Shown: piece by piece, positions 51,627 to 63,300 of the stretch
Numbering within the stretch: the first letter of the stretch is position 1
Layout: every line of letters begins with the position of its first letter
Origin: Suillus spraguei
Taxonomy: Eukaryota > Basidiomycota > Agaricomycetes > Boletales > Suillaceae
Assembly: GCA_016800925.1 (NCBI GenBank)
Contig: JABCPU010000198.1
Coordinates: 58,713-122,712 of the forward strand
DNA length: 64,000 nt
Reading direction: 5' to 3'
Position numbers and translations under genes: made by a program
The notes under the pieces: model-generated
What the model saw: the letters and a program-made list of their open reading frames with translations, nothing else
Databases searched by the model: none
What the model was told of the DNA's origin: nothing

Positions 51627-52110
51627 ATGGATCCCAAGGAGCCCCCCACTGCCTGCACCAGCATCAAGTCTTCACTCCGTCGGAATGTTCGAGCCTCCCT
51701 CACCAAGATCTCAGGTAGTCGAAAGGCTACAACACGTTCCGTAAGTGTTATAATTCTAGCGCTATAATCAGTTAAAGCATTCTCAGGCACCGAAGTTTTG
51801 GCCGGCTACTTCCCGTCGGTAACAATACTGTGACTGTCAAAATCTCTCTCGCTGACAATGTCTGTTCCTAGGCACCAGAAGACAGACTTGAAAAGAAGGC
51901 ATTTCAACATGATTCAGGAATACAACACATCCTGCTCTTCGCTCGATGACAGGTCTTTTTTTTTTTAAGTACGTACCGTGTTTACAATGCATCTCCTTCA
52001 TTATAACAATCACATTCCAGGCGGATGCTACGCAATGTCCTGGCCAGTTGGGCAGTGTCGATGAACTCCCACCAATATTTCTTAACGGCACGGAAGCCAA
52101 TGTTGATGTG
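51627..52110 (+). CDS. Putative small spliced gene, function unknown
   Basis: A possible first exon (MDPKEPPTACTSIKSSLRRN, ending TTRS at GTAAGT near 51741) is followed by candidate exons APKFWPATSRR, APEDRLEKKAFQHDSGIQHI and ADATQCPGQLGSVDELPPIF, each with GT/AG-like borders. The basic, Ser-rich N-terminus and exon-like spacing are the only support. No domain is recognised and the exon chain may be wrong. Confidence 0.3.
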
Positions 52111-52866
52111 GGTAATCAATTTTTTTATTACTTAGTTTTATCTAGACCTGCGTGCTCTCGGTCCTCCCAAATGGATGGTGCATACACATATTCGCATTAA
52201 AACACTTCTCGTTCGTCTTTTTTTATTTTATTTTATTTTATTGAGTCGAATTGATCGTCCTTTTAGGGCCGAAGACCCTATGTTGGATGCAAACCTTTTC
52301 GCGGGGGGCTTGTCTATCGTATCTCGGTCGTCTTTCCTCGCTCCATCGCTGCTTTCGACTCAACAATAGTGAAGCGACCGAACTTCCGCAACACTCAAGG
52401 GATTCACTGTTCCATCCATATGCACTTTTCGTTCGTCTGTCTTCACTCATTCACCACTCTTAACCTGACAATATTGCACTAGACGAAGTTCAGCAATCAT
52501 CCACGCCTTCACGGTGCGATACACTTGTTCTCTCAGCTCGCCTTTTCTTACTGTTTGTCATATCTCAACTCGGCGCTCACAACGAAGCCGAACCCAATCC
52601 CAATCCCACAAGGCCTTTGAGTTCATACACTGATCAACCGGCTGTCCTCATTCTGCCGCTCTCAACTCTACACAATCACACTCCCGCACACTGAAGTCAT
52701 CCTCACGTTATCGAAATAGTTACCATGCGGGACAAGCAGGTATGTCTCTCCTTAGTGTATTTACAATCGCCGTGGTTCAATTATTACTGTTCAGACTTTG
52801 GTTGTGGCTAGGGGGCCAAATTTCAAGAAAGCAAAATGAGCGTATGAGCAACAAATCCAATGCCAA

Positions 52867-53049
52867 GCTCAGGCGTCATCATCAAACACTCAGCCTGCCG
52901 ATGCTTCGGCATCCACAACACCTCCTGCACCAGGTACTAGCAGTACTACAGCAGGTGCAGCAACCCCACAGTTACCACCCATCTCATGGTGGGCTCAGAT
53001 CGTACTTTTCCTCTGCTGTGCATATCCACCACATCCTGATGGCCATTAA
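52867..53049 (+). CDS. C-terminal exon of a small tail-anchored basidiomycete protein
   Basis: The frame reads SSNTQPADASASTTPPAP, TSSTTAGAATPQLPP and then ISWWAQIVLFLCCAYPPHPD, ending in TAA. A Ser/Thr/Ala/Pro-rich stretch is followed by a single hydrophobic WW..IVLFLCC segment. This resembles small hypothetical proteins I know from other Agaricomycetes that end in PWW-x(2)-VLFLCCAS. A candidate first exon MRDKQ with donor GTATGT lies at 52724, but I could not join it in frame. Confidence 0.4.
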   Translation, partial: AQASSSNTQPADASASTTPPAPGTSSTTAGAATPQLPPISWWAQIVLFLCCAYPPHPDGH

Positions 53050-53735
53050 TACAGTTAGCGTGACAGCATTTGGATATCATAGCTTCACATTTACTTTTAG
53101 TGATTTTACACTTCTTTCGTCAGATCTTTCGGTACATCAACCGTATTTCCTCATTGTGAGACTCGTACAATGGATTGGACACGTCAATGCTAATTGTTGC
53201 GAGCGAATGATGGTGCGCTACTTGTTTTACCTTGTCTTTCCCCCCCCCAACGCTCACTGCTTCACATATCCAGTTTTGTGGGCGTCACTACATCCCCCAA
53301 CTTATCTAGACGCATCTTCCCCAACTTTCCCCCCCAAGGTAAGTATACTACTTCAGTTCGCTGCGTTTCTAAGACATTGATGAGTTTTTTGAGGAAGGCA
53401 ATACTTTCCACATCCATACATCTACACTCGCCCTGCTTTCGCTGCAAGTAGCACTAGTAACTCTAGTATTGAAGATGAGCAGATCCCACAGCATTACGAA
53501 GGTACCTGTAGATTTTCTGCTTGGCTATTCTGATCCATAATATAGTTAGTGTCACGGCTTTGGGGCAGAGGGATCTGTGTGATTATTGTCGCACAGGGGT
53601 TCACGCGCATTGGCTCCGGATGGACGCCGACCAAATTCAGGTGTGTCTTCATTGTACTCGTCGTCCAATTGTTGTTATTCGCATCGCTCAATGGCACAGC
53701 AAAGGTGAAGATGAAACTAGGAGACCCATGCGCTC

Positions 53736-54423
53736 ATGAGGAGGAAAAGGCGCCGGACTACAGACGTCCTTCCCGCGCATGACGAAGACAATGAGAACTC
53801 GTTCTGGACTGGTCGTAGTGGTGGCGCTGCGTCCCATGGGCGTAAAAAATCATTTGCAGTAGAGGATACGGAAGAGGACAAGTCACCTTCGCCTGCACTG
53901 TTGAAGTATCGCATCCGTGAACCCGTTTCACTACCTCCCTCCTGCGGAGCACCCCGGGTCCAGTCTCATGCATTATCAGTGCAGCGCTCGTGTTGACCCT
54001 GCCTGCACTCTTACTACCAAAGCTACCCCTTTCCTTCATGCGCTACCATCCCCCTCGAATTCTAAGGCTAAGATAATATGGACTACTCGAGGCTCCTCCG
54101 ATAACCCTTTCCTCGCTGGCGAGGGCGAAGCAAGCGTATCTAAGGCAAGCGGCTGGAAGAGCAGCGATGACGAACTGCCCATCGAAGAAGCACCTGAGCG
54201 TGAAAGCGCGCCAACTCCAGCACCAGTATTTGAGGAGAAGCCAACAATAACCTATATCTTATGTCTTTCTAGTTTTTAAAATTATCTGCCTGCTGACCGC
54301 TTCATTAGCCGGGCCCAAAAACGACCTTCCATAACCCCCAACATCATCTTGCCCCTGAAGTTCCGCGGGATCAAACATTCCGTCCTTACATATTGTTGTA
54401 GGCCATGGGTCAAAGTCAAATAA
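53736..54423 (+). CDS. Uncharacterised nuclear-type basidiomycete protein
   Basis: Starts MRRKRRRTTDVLPAHDEDNE, followed by NSFWTGRSGGAASHGRKKSF and an acidic VEDTEEDKSPSP. After an intron the frame continues IIWTTRGSSDNPFLAGEGEA, SGWKSSDDELPIEE and EEKPTITYIL. A last exon reads FRGIKHSVLTYCCR and ends at TAA 54423. The SDNPFL and EEKPTITYxFRG segments match a conserved family of unknown function I recall from other Agaricomycetes. The basic head could be a nuclear localisation signal. Intron limits are uncertain. Confidence 0.45.
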
Positions 54424-54429
54424 AAGGTC

Positions 54430-55020
54430 TGACATCGCTCTGTCTAGTTTTCACAGGTTAGAAGGTTTGCCTCATACAGGGGCTGGTGACGAGTCTAGCC
54501 GAGGCCGCCGAAACTGAAACTTTATGTTGTGGCATGTTGTCCATTGACCAAAAGTAGCAATTTCTGTGCGCTGTGGCTCGTTTGGGCTTTGCCGGCTGAG
54601 TTTGAATATTCCAACTCAATCACTTTATAAACCCGTAGTGGTTGGACTTGAACTCTTTTCCTTCCATCATCATCTATCCGCTCCAGTAGATAAATTACTT
54701 CGTATAATCACACAAATTTGTAGGTCTTGTTACGTAGATTATGCAACCATAGTGCAGCTTAAGGGTCAATAGAGAATGATCATGAGCGCGTCACACTGAT
54801 GCGACTATATTGCATGGTTGCAGGTTACATGAATCACGTCCTGGCGCTTTGCCAGCAGGAAAGCGCGCCAGACCGAGGGTAAGATGACAGTCACGCCCCT
54901 GTGAAAATCTGACAGTGTGTTCAGATCCATATCCTAGTCATCCAATCTCAGAGTTGTCTCATCGACAATGGTGCGGCTACCTTAGTTGATTATCATATTA
55001 TAATCACTAATTAATTCCCT
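54430..55020. other. Intergenic, no gene recognised
   Basis: Between two convergent unknown genes. Short frames only. Confidence 0.4.
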
Positions 55021-55021
55021 A

Positions 55022-55708
55022 TCATATCCATACGTCAGTAGTCCCACATGCCACATTAACCGCAACAGGAACATCTACTCTTATGCCCATAGAGTCACCA
55101 CGCTGGTCAAGCACATGGGGGAAACGTGCAGGGTCCTTGGTCTCTGAAAGGGATGAGTATGTGAGGTCATGCATGATTGTGAATAGCTACCTCTCCGAGG
55201 ATAATACACTGCAGGTACGCAGGCTCTCCCAAAAAACTTCTCCACATTTACTAATATGAAGATAAGCCCGCCCGTACTTGATGTACAAGAAGCATACTCA
55301 CGCATATATCCACAAGTGCTAGTCGCGCATTCGGCAGCGTACTCCCCTCGAGATATCCCCGCGGCACGCCGAAATACAGAGGCCTCGATATACCGACCAC
55401 TCGTGGCGCAAAGGCAGCATGGGTAGCGAAATATATGTTCCTCACGATATACCGCAAATTGCGAAGGGTGTATTCTCTGCCCGTATTGGTCGGCCGGCCT
55501 ATACCCCGTGAGTGACGAACAGCTCTTAATGCGAACAAAATCTTTACCATTGAAAGGTTGTCAATTCGTCCGTTTGAGCATGGTAGTGCAATATACCATG
55601 GCGGCAAGTAAGGATTGCTACTAGCATCTTGAGGACTTTTGGGTCGACTTTGAATTCTGGTGGTTCGAGTGAGGAGCATTCAGAATACGGAGAAGATGGT
55701 GCGGACAT
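55022..55708 (-). CDS. Cys-containing protein of unknown function
   Basis: Proposed exons: 55708 to about 55549 (MSAPSSPYSECSSLEPPEFK, KVLKMLVAILTCRH); from about 55499, PADQYGQRIHPSQFAVYREE and IFRYPCCLCATSGRYIEASV with AAECATSTCGYM; then LNVEKFFGRACVPAVYYPRR; and a last exon TKDPARFPHVLDQRGDSMGI ending TGA at 55022. Introns GTAAAG..TATAG (49 nt), GTGAGT..ATTAG and GTAGCT..TTCAG all join in phase. Clustered Cys (PCCLC, ECATSTC) hints at metal binding, but this is only an impression. No family recognised. Confidence 0.55.
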
Positions 55709-55945
55709 TTCACGCGTACAGATAGAATGTATCCTGAATTGTACATGCATCATTTATATAGTTATGTGCTCATGTCAGTTCATTTTCTGCTGTCATCGGC
55801 TTTTTGGCAGCGTCGCGCCAAAAGCCTGCCATTCCGCATCGCCAAATCGCGCCATTCCATTGCTATTTTGATCGCCGAATTACAATATTCGGCTTGCATT
55901 CTCCCCTTAAATTCTCTGGTGACTTGACTTCTCGGTCATGCCTCT

Positions 55946-58900
55946 ATGTCGGCGTCCGGTTACACCTGCGTATGCAAGCGCACGTTTATGGCTCAGAACT
56001 ACTTCAGTCAACATCAACACTCATGTCCCCAAAGAAAAAAACGACTTTCTTTGGCAATATCCTCCCTCAAGGAATTCGCAAGCCGCAGGAAAAGGACGCG
56101 CACATCAAATGATGGCGTTGGGTTTGGAACGGTCAATGAATCGCCCACTCAATTGGCCAACCTGCCCGCAAACCACTTGGTATCGGGAGAAGTTAACGCG
56201 TCTCAACAGTTCAATGCGCCTGTTCCTCCACCCGATCCCTCCTCCTCTGTAGGAGGGATTGTCACTGGTGACGGTGAAGAAATAGAAGACATGAGTTTGG
56301 CACGTCGCCGACCAAGACGTCAGAATCGCCAAATGCCAAAGCGATTCAGGGACGTACTTCCTGTTCCTCCCCCTACTGTGCCAGCGGGAGTCCGCGAGCT
56401 ACCTCCGGCATCTGTTGGTGAAGTCATCACGTCCAATGAAAGCTCGGCCTTGCCGCGTATTGTATTCTGCACGACCCCCAATATATTTGGGCTAGTACGT
56501 CAGTACTTCTCCTCCACACCGCCATCCCATGATCCGGAGGAGTATGTCACTATCACAGACCTCTCCTCTATCCCTGGCAGTCCTCCAGTCAATGAAGTTT
56601 CAAACCCACCCGACTCTCAGTACCATCCCTATCCAAACCGATCTTCGTTCGAACTTGGTGACTGGTACTGGAACCAGGGGGTGCAAAAGTCTCAAGGGGA
56701 CTTCGTGAAACTAATTGAAATTTTGGGCGACAGTGCCTTCAGCTGTGGTGACGTAAGATCTACGCAGTGGAAGAAGGTCAACTCCCGATTGGGTCTCAAT
56801 GAGTATGACAAGGAGGATGGGGTTGAATGGGAAGATGAAGACGCTGGTTGGAAACGAACGCCGGTGTCCATCAACGTGCCCTTTTCCCGTACCACCGACA
56901 CACCAGGGCCTTGGGTCTACCAAGCCGCTGATTTATACCATCGGTCACTTGTGTCTGTTATACGGGAAAAAATTGCCAACGCTCGAGATAGTAAGCTTTT
57001 CCATTATGAGCCGTACGAGCTACGTTGGCATCCTCCTCACCTTGATGATGAAGTCCCCATATATGGAGACTTGTACACATGCCCGGCTTTTCATGAAGCT
57101 CACGGCAAACTCCAAGAATTGCCCAGGGAACCTGGTTGTAATTTGCCCCGAGTCGTGGCTGGTCTGATGTTCTGGTCTGACGCCACGCAACTGACTTCGT
57201 TTGGCAACGCCAAGCTATGGCCTACTTACATGTACTTCGGCAACGAGTCCAAGTACCGCCGTTGCAAGCCATCTTGCAACTTGAGCAATCACGTCGCATA
57301 CTTCGAAACGGTACGCTTTGTCACAATGTTCTAGTACTGGTTGCCTAACTTTGCACTATCAGCTCCCCGACTCGTTCAAGGATTTCACGGGCGGCAAAGG
57401 CATGAACCCCGAGTGTGCAACTCACTGCCACAGGGAATTATTTCATGAGCAATGGAAAATACTGTTGGATGATGAATTTCTGGAGGCGTACGAGCATGGT
57501 ATCGTCATTCATTGCTGTGATGGTATCACACGAAGATTCTATCCTAGGATCTTTACATATTCAGCAGATTATCCTGAAAAGTACATGGACTTGTCATGCT
57601 CTTCACAGTCAATTCTAATTACAACAGAGTGCTTATAGCTACTGTTCGAAATCTTGGAGGCTGTCCATGCCCACGCTGCCTTATACCTAAGGAGCGCATA
57701 CAGAATATGGGGATGCCTCGGGATAGGCAACAGCGCGAGACTCTGGTTCGTAATGACGAGAGAAGACTTCTTCAAGTAAGCACTGCTCGTTCATTGATCT
57801 ACGAACAGAACTTGGGGGTCGGGAGCACAGCCGTGGAGCGTATTCTGAAATCACAGTCTTGGGTGCCTACACTGGTGAGGCTTGAGCGTCCATCACCGCC
57901 AATTGCTGACTAGCCCATAGAACTCATTCTCAGATCGCCTTGGTCCACTGGGATTCAATATTTTCTGCACGCTTGTAGTTGATCTCTTGCACGAGTTTGA
58001 GCTCGGCGTTTGGAAGATGCTTTTCATTCATTTGTTGCGAATTGTCACGGCGCATGACAAAGGTCTTATTCACGAATTGGATCGGAGGTATGCGATTTGA
58101 TTGGGTCACACATTTAGCTGACTTCCCCATCACAAGATACAGACAAATTCCTACGTTCGGCTCAGTGACTATACGAAAATTTTCAGCCAACTCTTCGGAT
58201 ATGACACGCATGGCGGCTCGAAACTTCGAAGACCTTCTCCAGGTATGGCATCTTCATTGAAGTCAGGATGGGACACTGACGCGATCTAAGTGCTCTATCC
58301 CTGTTTTCGACGGTCTTCTCCCCGAACCGCACAATCGGGTTGTTCTGCAGCTGCTATTTACTATGTCACATTGGCACGGACTAGCCAAGCTCCGCATGCA
58401 TTCTGAATTGACCTTAGAAATTATGGACGAGGTCACTTCCGCTGTTGGTAGACAGTTTCGCGCCTTCAAAGCTACAGTTTGCTCATCTTTCGAGACACAC
58501 GAGCTTCGCCAGGAAGTCGAAGCTCGTGCACGCCGTGCCGCAAACCACACAGCAAAACAGGCGGGAGCGCAGAAGGGCAAGGGACGCGCTCGCAACTTAG
58601 AACAACAAGAGATGCTGGGGTCGCAAATATCACCCGATAATGTGCGGCGTATAAAGGTATTCAACTTCCAAACATACAAATTTCACGCTTTGGGGGACTA
58701 CGTGTCTACAATCCGTCAGTATGGTACAACTGATTCGTACAGTACTGAACTGGTCCGTCGTATGACAATTAATCTCTGTACTTGACTCACTAACTGCTGC
58801 AGGGTGAACTCGAGCACCGTTCCCCTAAGGGCAGATATCGTCGCACGGACCAAAGATCATTTGTCAAACAGCTGACCCGGATCGAGCATCGTCAGGCTCG

Positions 58901-60079
58901 GATTCGTCGTCTCGGTGACAAAGTTGTACATCGTCCTCACATTGAAATTGCCAATTTAGCGCGAAGCCCACACGTCCACCACCACATTGGCAGCACACAG
59001 AAGCACCCTGTGCACATAGGAACTTACTTACGCACCCACGAAGGTGATCCGGCGCTCAAGGTTAGTTTAATTATACTTACCTCCACACGCTCTAACAATG
59101 CTTCGCAGGATTTTGTTCCCAAGCTTAAGGATTATCTGTCACGTCGAATTCAAAAAGTCGAAAGGTATATCGTCTTTGGGAGAAGATTACACCACCAATA
59201 CAATTATCCTTAAGGACGATCGTATGTATCGACACAACATCGCTAGGTTCAACTACACCACCTACGACGTTCGCAGAGCTCAAGATGTCCTCAACCCACG
59301 AACGTCCCACTGCAATATCATGGCTCTCAGCGCCAACGATACTGAACATAGAGGCCATAGATTCACCTACGGTAAGGTACTGGGGATATATCATGTTAAT
59401 GTCATTCACGTCGGAAGCGGCATGACCGACTACACTCCACAACGAATGGAGTTTCTATGGGTTCGTTGGTACCAGCCTGTGTCACAAGTATCCTCCTGGG
59501 AATCCTCGACCTTAGATCGAGTGAAATTTCCGCCCCTGAACGACGAACACTCATTCGATTTCGTTGATCCCGAGGACGTCCTAAGGGGCTGCCATATCAT
59601 ACCTTGTTTCGCGAAGCGAAGGAGACATCCTGACGGATTAGGGGTGTCGCATGTGCTGAGGACAAGAGTGATTGGTTTGAATATTATGTGAACCGGTGAG
59701 TGGGCTCAGGGAACATTGCATAAACAACTAATAATGAGCTTGTAAATTCAGCTTCGTTGACCGCAACATGCTTATGCGCTTCCACTTCGGTCTGGGAGTG
59801 GGGCATGTATATTCTCATTATCGTTCTATGCAGGCCGAAGTGCAAGAAGACAATGCAGTACGGGCCGGTCATACTCTACATGGTCAATACACAACAAATG
59901 ACACCATCGATGAAGACGCAGATGAAGATGAAGATGAAGATGAAGAAGCAGATGAAGATGAAGAAGCAGATGAAGATGAAGATGAAGATGACAGTACCGA
60001 TGGTGAACTAACCTTGAGCAACGTTTTAGTTCTAGCGACGAGTCGCTGTCATCTCAGTTTTGGGTCAAATGTATGGTAG
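55946..60079 (+). pseudogene. Plavaka-type (CACTA-related) DNA transposase, nearly complete
   Basis: About ten exons, mostly with clean GT-AG introns. The N-terminus has a Cys/His cluster (YTCVCKRTF..SQHQHSC). Conserved transposase segments follow: FELGDWYWNQGVQKSQGDF, FHYEPYELRWHPP, GCNLPRVVAGLMFWSDATQL, ATHCHRELFHEQWKILLDDE, RRFYPRIFTYSADYPEKV, LGGCPCPRCLIPK, VVDLLHEFELGVWK, MSHWHGLAKLRMHSELTL, YGTTDSYSTEL, SPHVHHHIGSTQKHPVHIGT, YTTYDVRRAQDVLNP and FLWVRWYQPVS. This matches the Plavaka family of Agaricomycetes from end to end. The tail is Asp/Glu-rich simple repeat. Two one-base frameshifts are inferred, near 59155 (A run) and near 59650, because the conserved reading resumes in another frame. 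It is otherwise undamaged. Confidence 0.85.
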
Positions 60080-60311
60080 CGATTTTGAAGTAGATTATGA
60101 AAATTAAAGGCGCTTCCTCGACACACCGGCAATTGGGGTCCCATCGCGACGGCACACATAATACCCCTCAGGACCGCCAGATGGCACTGCGATGGTGCAA
60201 CGGCTTAATGTGATATATGCACGTAATAAGGTGAACGCCATGATGGCGGGCGGATAGTTGTCGAGTCTGTAAATACTTCTAAAGAGTTGTCGTCTTGAAA
60301 TCTAACAAACA

Positions 60312-63300
60312 ATGTCTTTCCTCTCAGACAACCAGCAATACCACGCAAATCTGAGTGCGCCAGCTCGAGATGTTGTATGCTACATGTACTGGAGCCACCT
60401 GGATTCAGTACTGCCGTATTATGTGCGTTTTTTCTACCTTGCCTTCTAGACCATTAACTCAAGTGTTTCTTCAGGGACCTCTCTCGGGCTCATCGGATGT
60501 AATGCCCTTTGTTGGGTACACCACGGTCGGGCTGCAGCCAACGCTATACCCGATTTATGTCAGTACTGTTATTCGTTGATGTTTTTTTTGGCGTCTTACT
60601 CCAGCCTGCAGTGTCCACTCTCATATCTCGAAGCCGTGTGTCGTCATCTTGGACATCTTTGTAGGTGTTATATACTGATCGGCTCTACAGATAAGGCATC
60701 GCATCACATTGTCCGCGTATTTGCAGACCGGATTCATCCATATTTCGGTATTCGAGGCAGATCAAAGCACCGACGTCCCGATCTACACCTTGGTGGTCAG
60801 TTGAATTTGAACCATCCCTCGACATCCCGCTAATTAGCCTTGTAGGGCGCCCTTCCTTCCGCAATCATAGACTTGCCTCCTAGGTGGACCAGGCAGGGTC
60901 ACAACACGAAAACTCACATCGTTTACGATTGCTGCGTAAGTCACCTTGCAAATCTGGTTCTATGTCTCTTGACATTATCATAGGCTCCATCCAATTGTCA
61001 AACTATCATTTTTTGGGCCGAACATCCATTGGGGTACAACATGCATACCTTGCAAGTTTCTGGACCACAAGATATATCAGATGTTTATTCTTCCGTTTCG
61101 CCAAACGATTCTTCGCTCCTGGATTCCTGGGTCATGTCTGATCTCAACACGGTGTCAGAAGGCAATAGTGATGTTAGCGCCCATGAGAGCTATAGCTACC
61201 ACTATTCTGCTCATTCTGTGTCTCAGGCTGAAAACGAATCGCATGTCAGCGACGAATTGCATCATGCCAACGACGTGCATCATGCCATCGACGTGCCTCC
61301 TCCCGCACCCAAGAACACCGCCTCCCTGAAGGCTATCATGATAGCATACCCGAAGTGGCGGTTGGTCCTGGCTTACCTGCGACTTTTGATGAGAGTTGCA
61401 ATTCTCAAGGGGGAGTCTGAGAACCCTCATCTCATCACCAGAACTTCGCTTACCACGAAAAACACGTTCATCGCCGACCTCTTTGCTCAGAGCCTCGTTC
61501 AGGCAAATACAACTTCGCAGGAGTTGGAAACGGGTCAGAACTTCATTCATGTAACATACTCTGTTTATACTGATTACTTTCCAGTGATATCTACTAAAGA
61601 CGGCAAGGTCATAAGTGAGCGCGAAGTCTTGTGTCTGGTGAGTATGTTTGCTCTTCATTTTTGATATTTGTCTTACCTCGAATAGACCATCTCGTGGTTG
61701 TCCGAATTCATTCGTGACACTAAGCACACGATGTTAGAGGCCATCAATCATCCTCAGGCCGGCTTTGGGCTCCGCGACATTTTTGGTGTCGCACTTAAAG
61801 CTAGGCTCGAGTTTTTGTTAGACCACTTCTTGCCACCACATTCCGCCCTCCTTCCAATTGAAGTGAGTGTTTTGAATTAACTTGTCGTGTAAAATTAATT
61901 ATACTACACAGCAAAACGGAATAGTATGGTTCCTTCACACAAAGTTGGCTAAAGCACTCCTCTGGCACGTCGTTTTTAGGGTTACCAGATTGAATGGTGT
62001 TCGAGTTCGCTCGACTCCCAGTGTACCACTGGTCGTGGCCAATCTTGCGCCTGATACGTTTAAAAATGCCCCAGCCTACCGTCTCACACCCTCGCCTTTG
62101 TGGAGTCTTTTGTGAGTGTGTACTCTACGCGCTTCCCATTTCTAAAATGTCTTATTGCATTAGTGTTACACTGCGCTGGTTCGACTGCTGAAGGACGTCG
62201 TGGAACAGCTCCCCAATACCACACTCATGCGGGCCTATCCAACTCCCCGTGAAATTCACAACCAAGGCATTGAGACGATCGACATGCTATTGCAACAGCA
62301 TGACGACCCAGGACTAGCTTCGCTTCAAACCTACATGCTCCATTTGTGTAAACTTGCGTGAGTTCGCATTCTAAGAGATCATTTCTATGCCACTAGCTAA
62401 CGAATGTGTGTCGTGTAGCGTGGATGATGTTGAACGCGTTGTCCGCCAGTAAATTTGCTTTCCATATCTTGTCCTTGCCTGCTCTAACATGTACCACTTG
62501 TATTTGCTATTTGCGATATCACTCGTTGCTGTGTTTCCGTAACCTGCATGTGCCATCTACACACCATTGAGGCCGATCAATAGTGCCCCGTCTTGCGGTA
62601 AGCTCTGAGGAAACTTGTCTAAAATACATTTATTCATTTCCGCCATCGTGTCTACAACTCGGCGGATTACAAAGCTATGGCGGATGATGGCGATCAAACT
62701 TTAAAAAGCTACAAAGAGGCAAATGAATGGTAGGTCATCATTAAGCGATCGTGTGAATATCCTTTGAGCCTCTTGCTACCCACCAGCTTCAACATGTTGA
62801 GGATCAGGCCCATCCCAGCCTGCTACCCTACGTTCGTTGTTCCCTGAAAGACCAATTGTTCGGAATTGGATATGACGACAATGCTCTGGCATTTTGGCTT
62901 CAAAAATATGGCTCCGAAGTTGTCAGTGCGCCTACGTATTTTTATTTTTATTTTCTCATAATTTCACTTCCAGCTTTCAGATTCCCTCTTTATCACAACT
63001 GCTGTGCTGTTTGGATTAGTCGACTCGCATGATCTTTCGGGTCTCCTTGAAGTAGTCTTTGAGGAGGTCAAGACGCAAACACCTCTCCAGCAAGAAGAGA
63101 ACTGCTCGGCATTTCTTCAGCGAGGAGGGCGTTGTTTTATGGAGCAGAGGATGTATCGCGCTCAAATAGAAGTGTCATTGTTCAGTAAAGCTATTGCGAA
63201 CTTGTGCGAAGAGCTGAACACTAGAAGTCAGCCAGGTGAACTACATCGTTGAAATAATTAGGTCCAATACTCAACTTATTCATAGTTTCGTGGCGTTTTG

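Noticed and set aside
59918..59995. Asp/Glu-rich repeat as a separate element
   Set aside because: It is a GATGAAGAT simple repeat inside the last exon of the transposase and keeps its frame.
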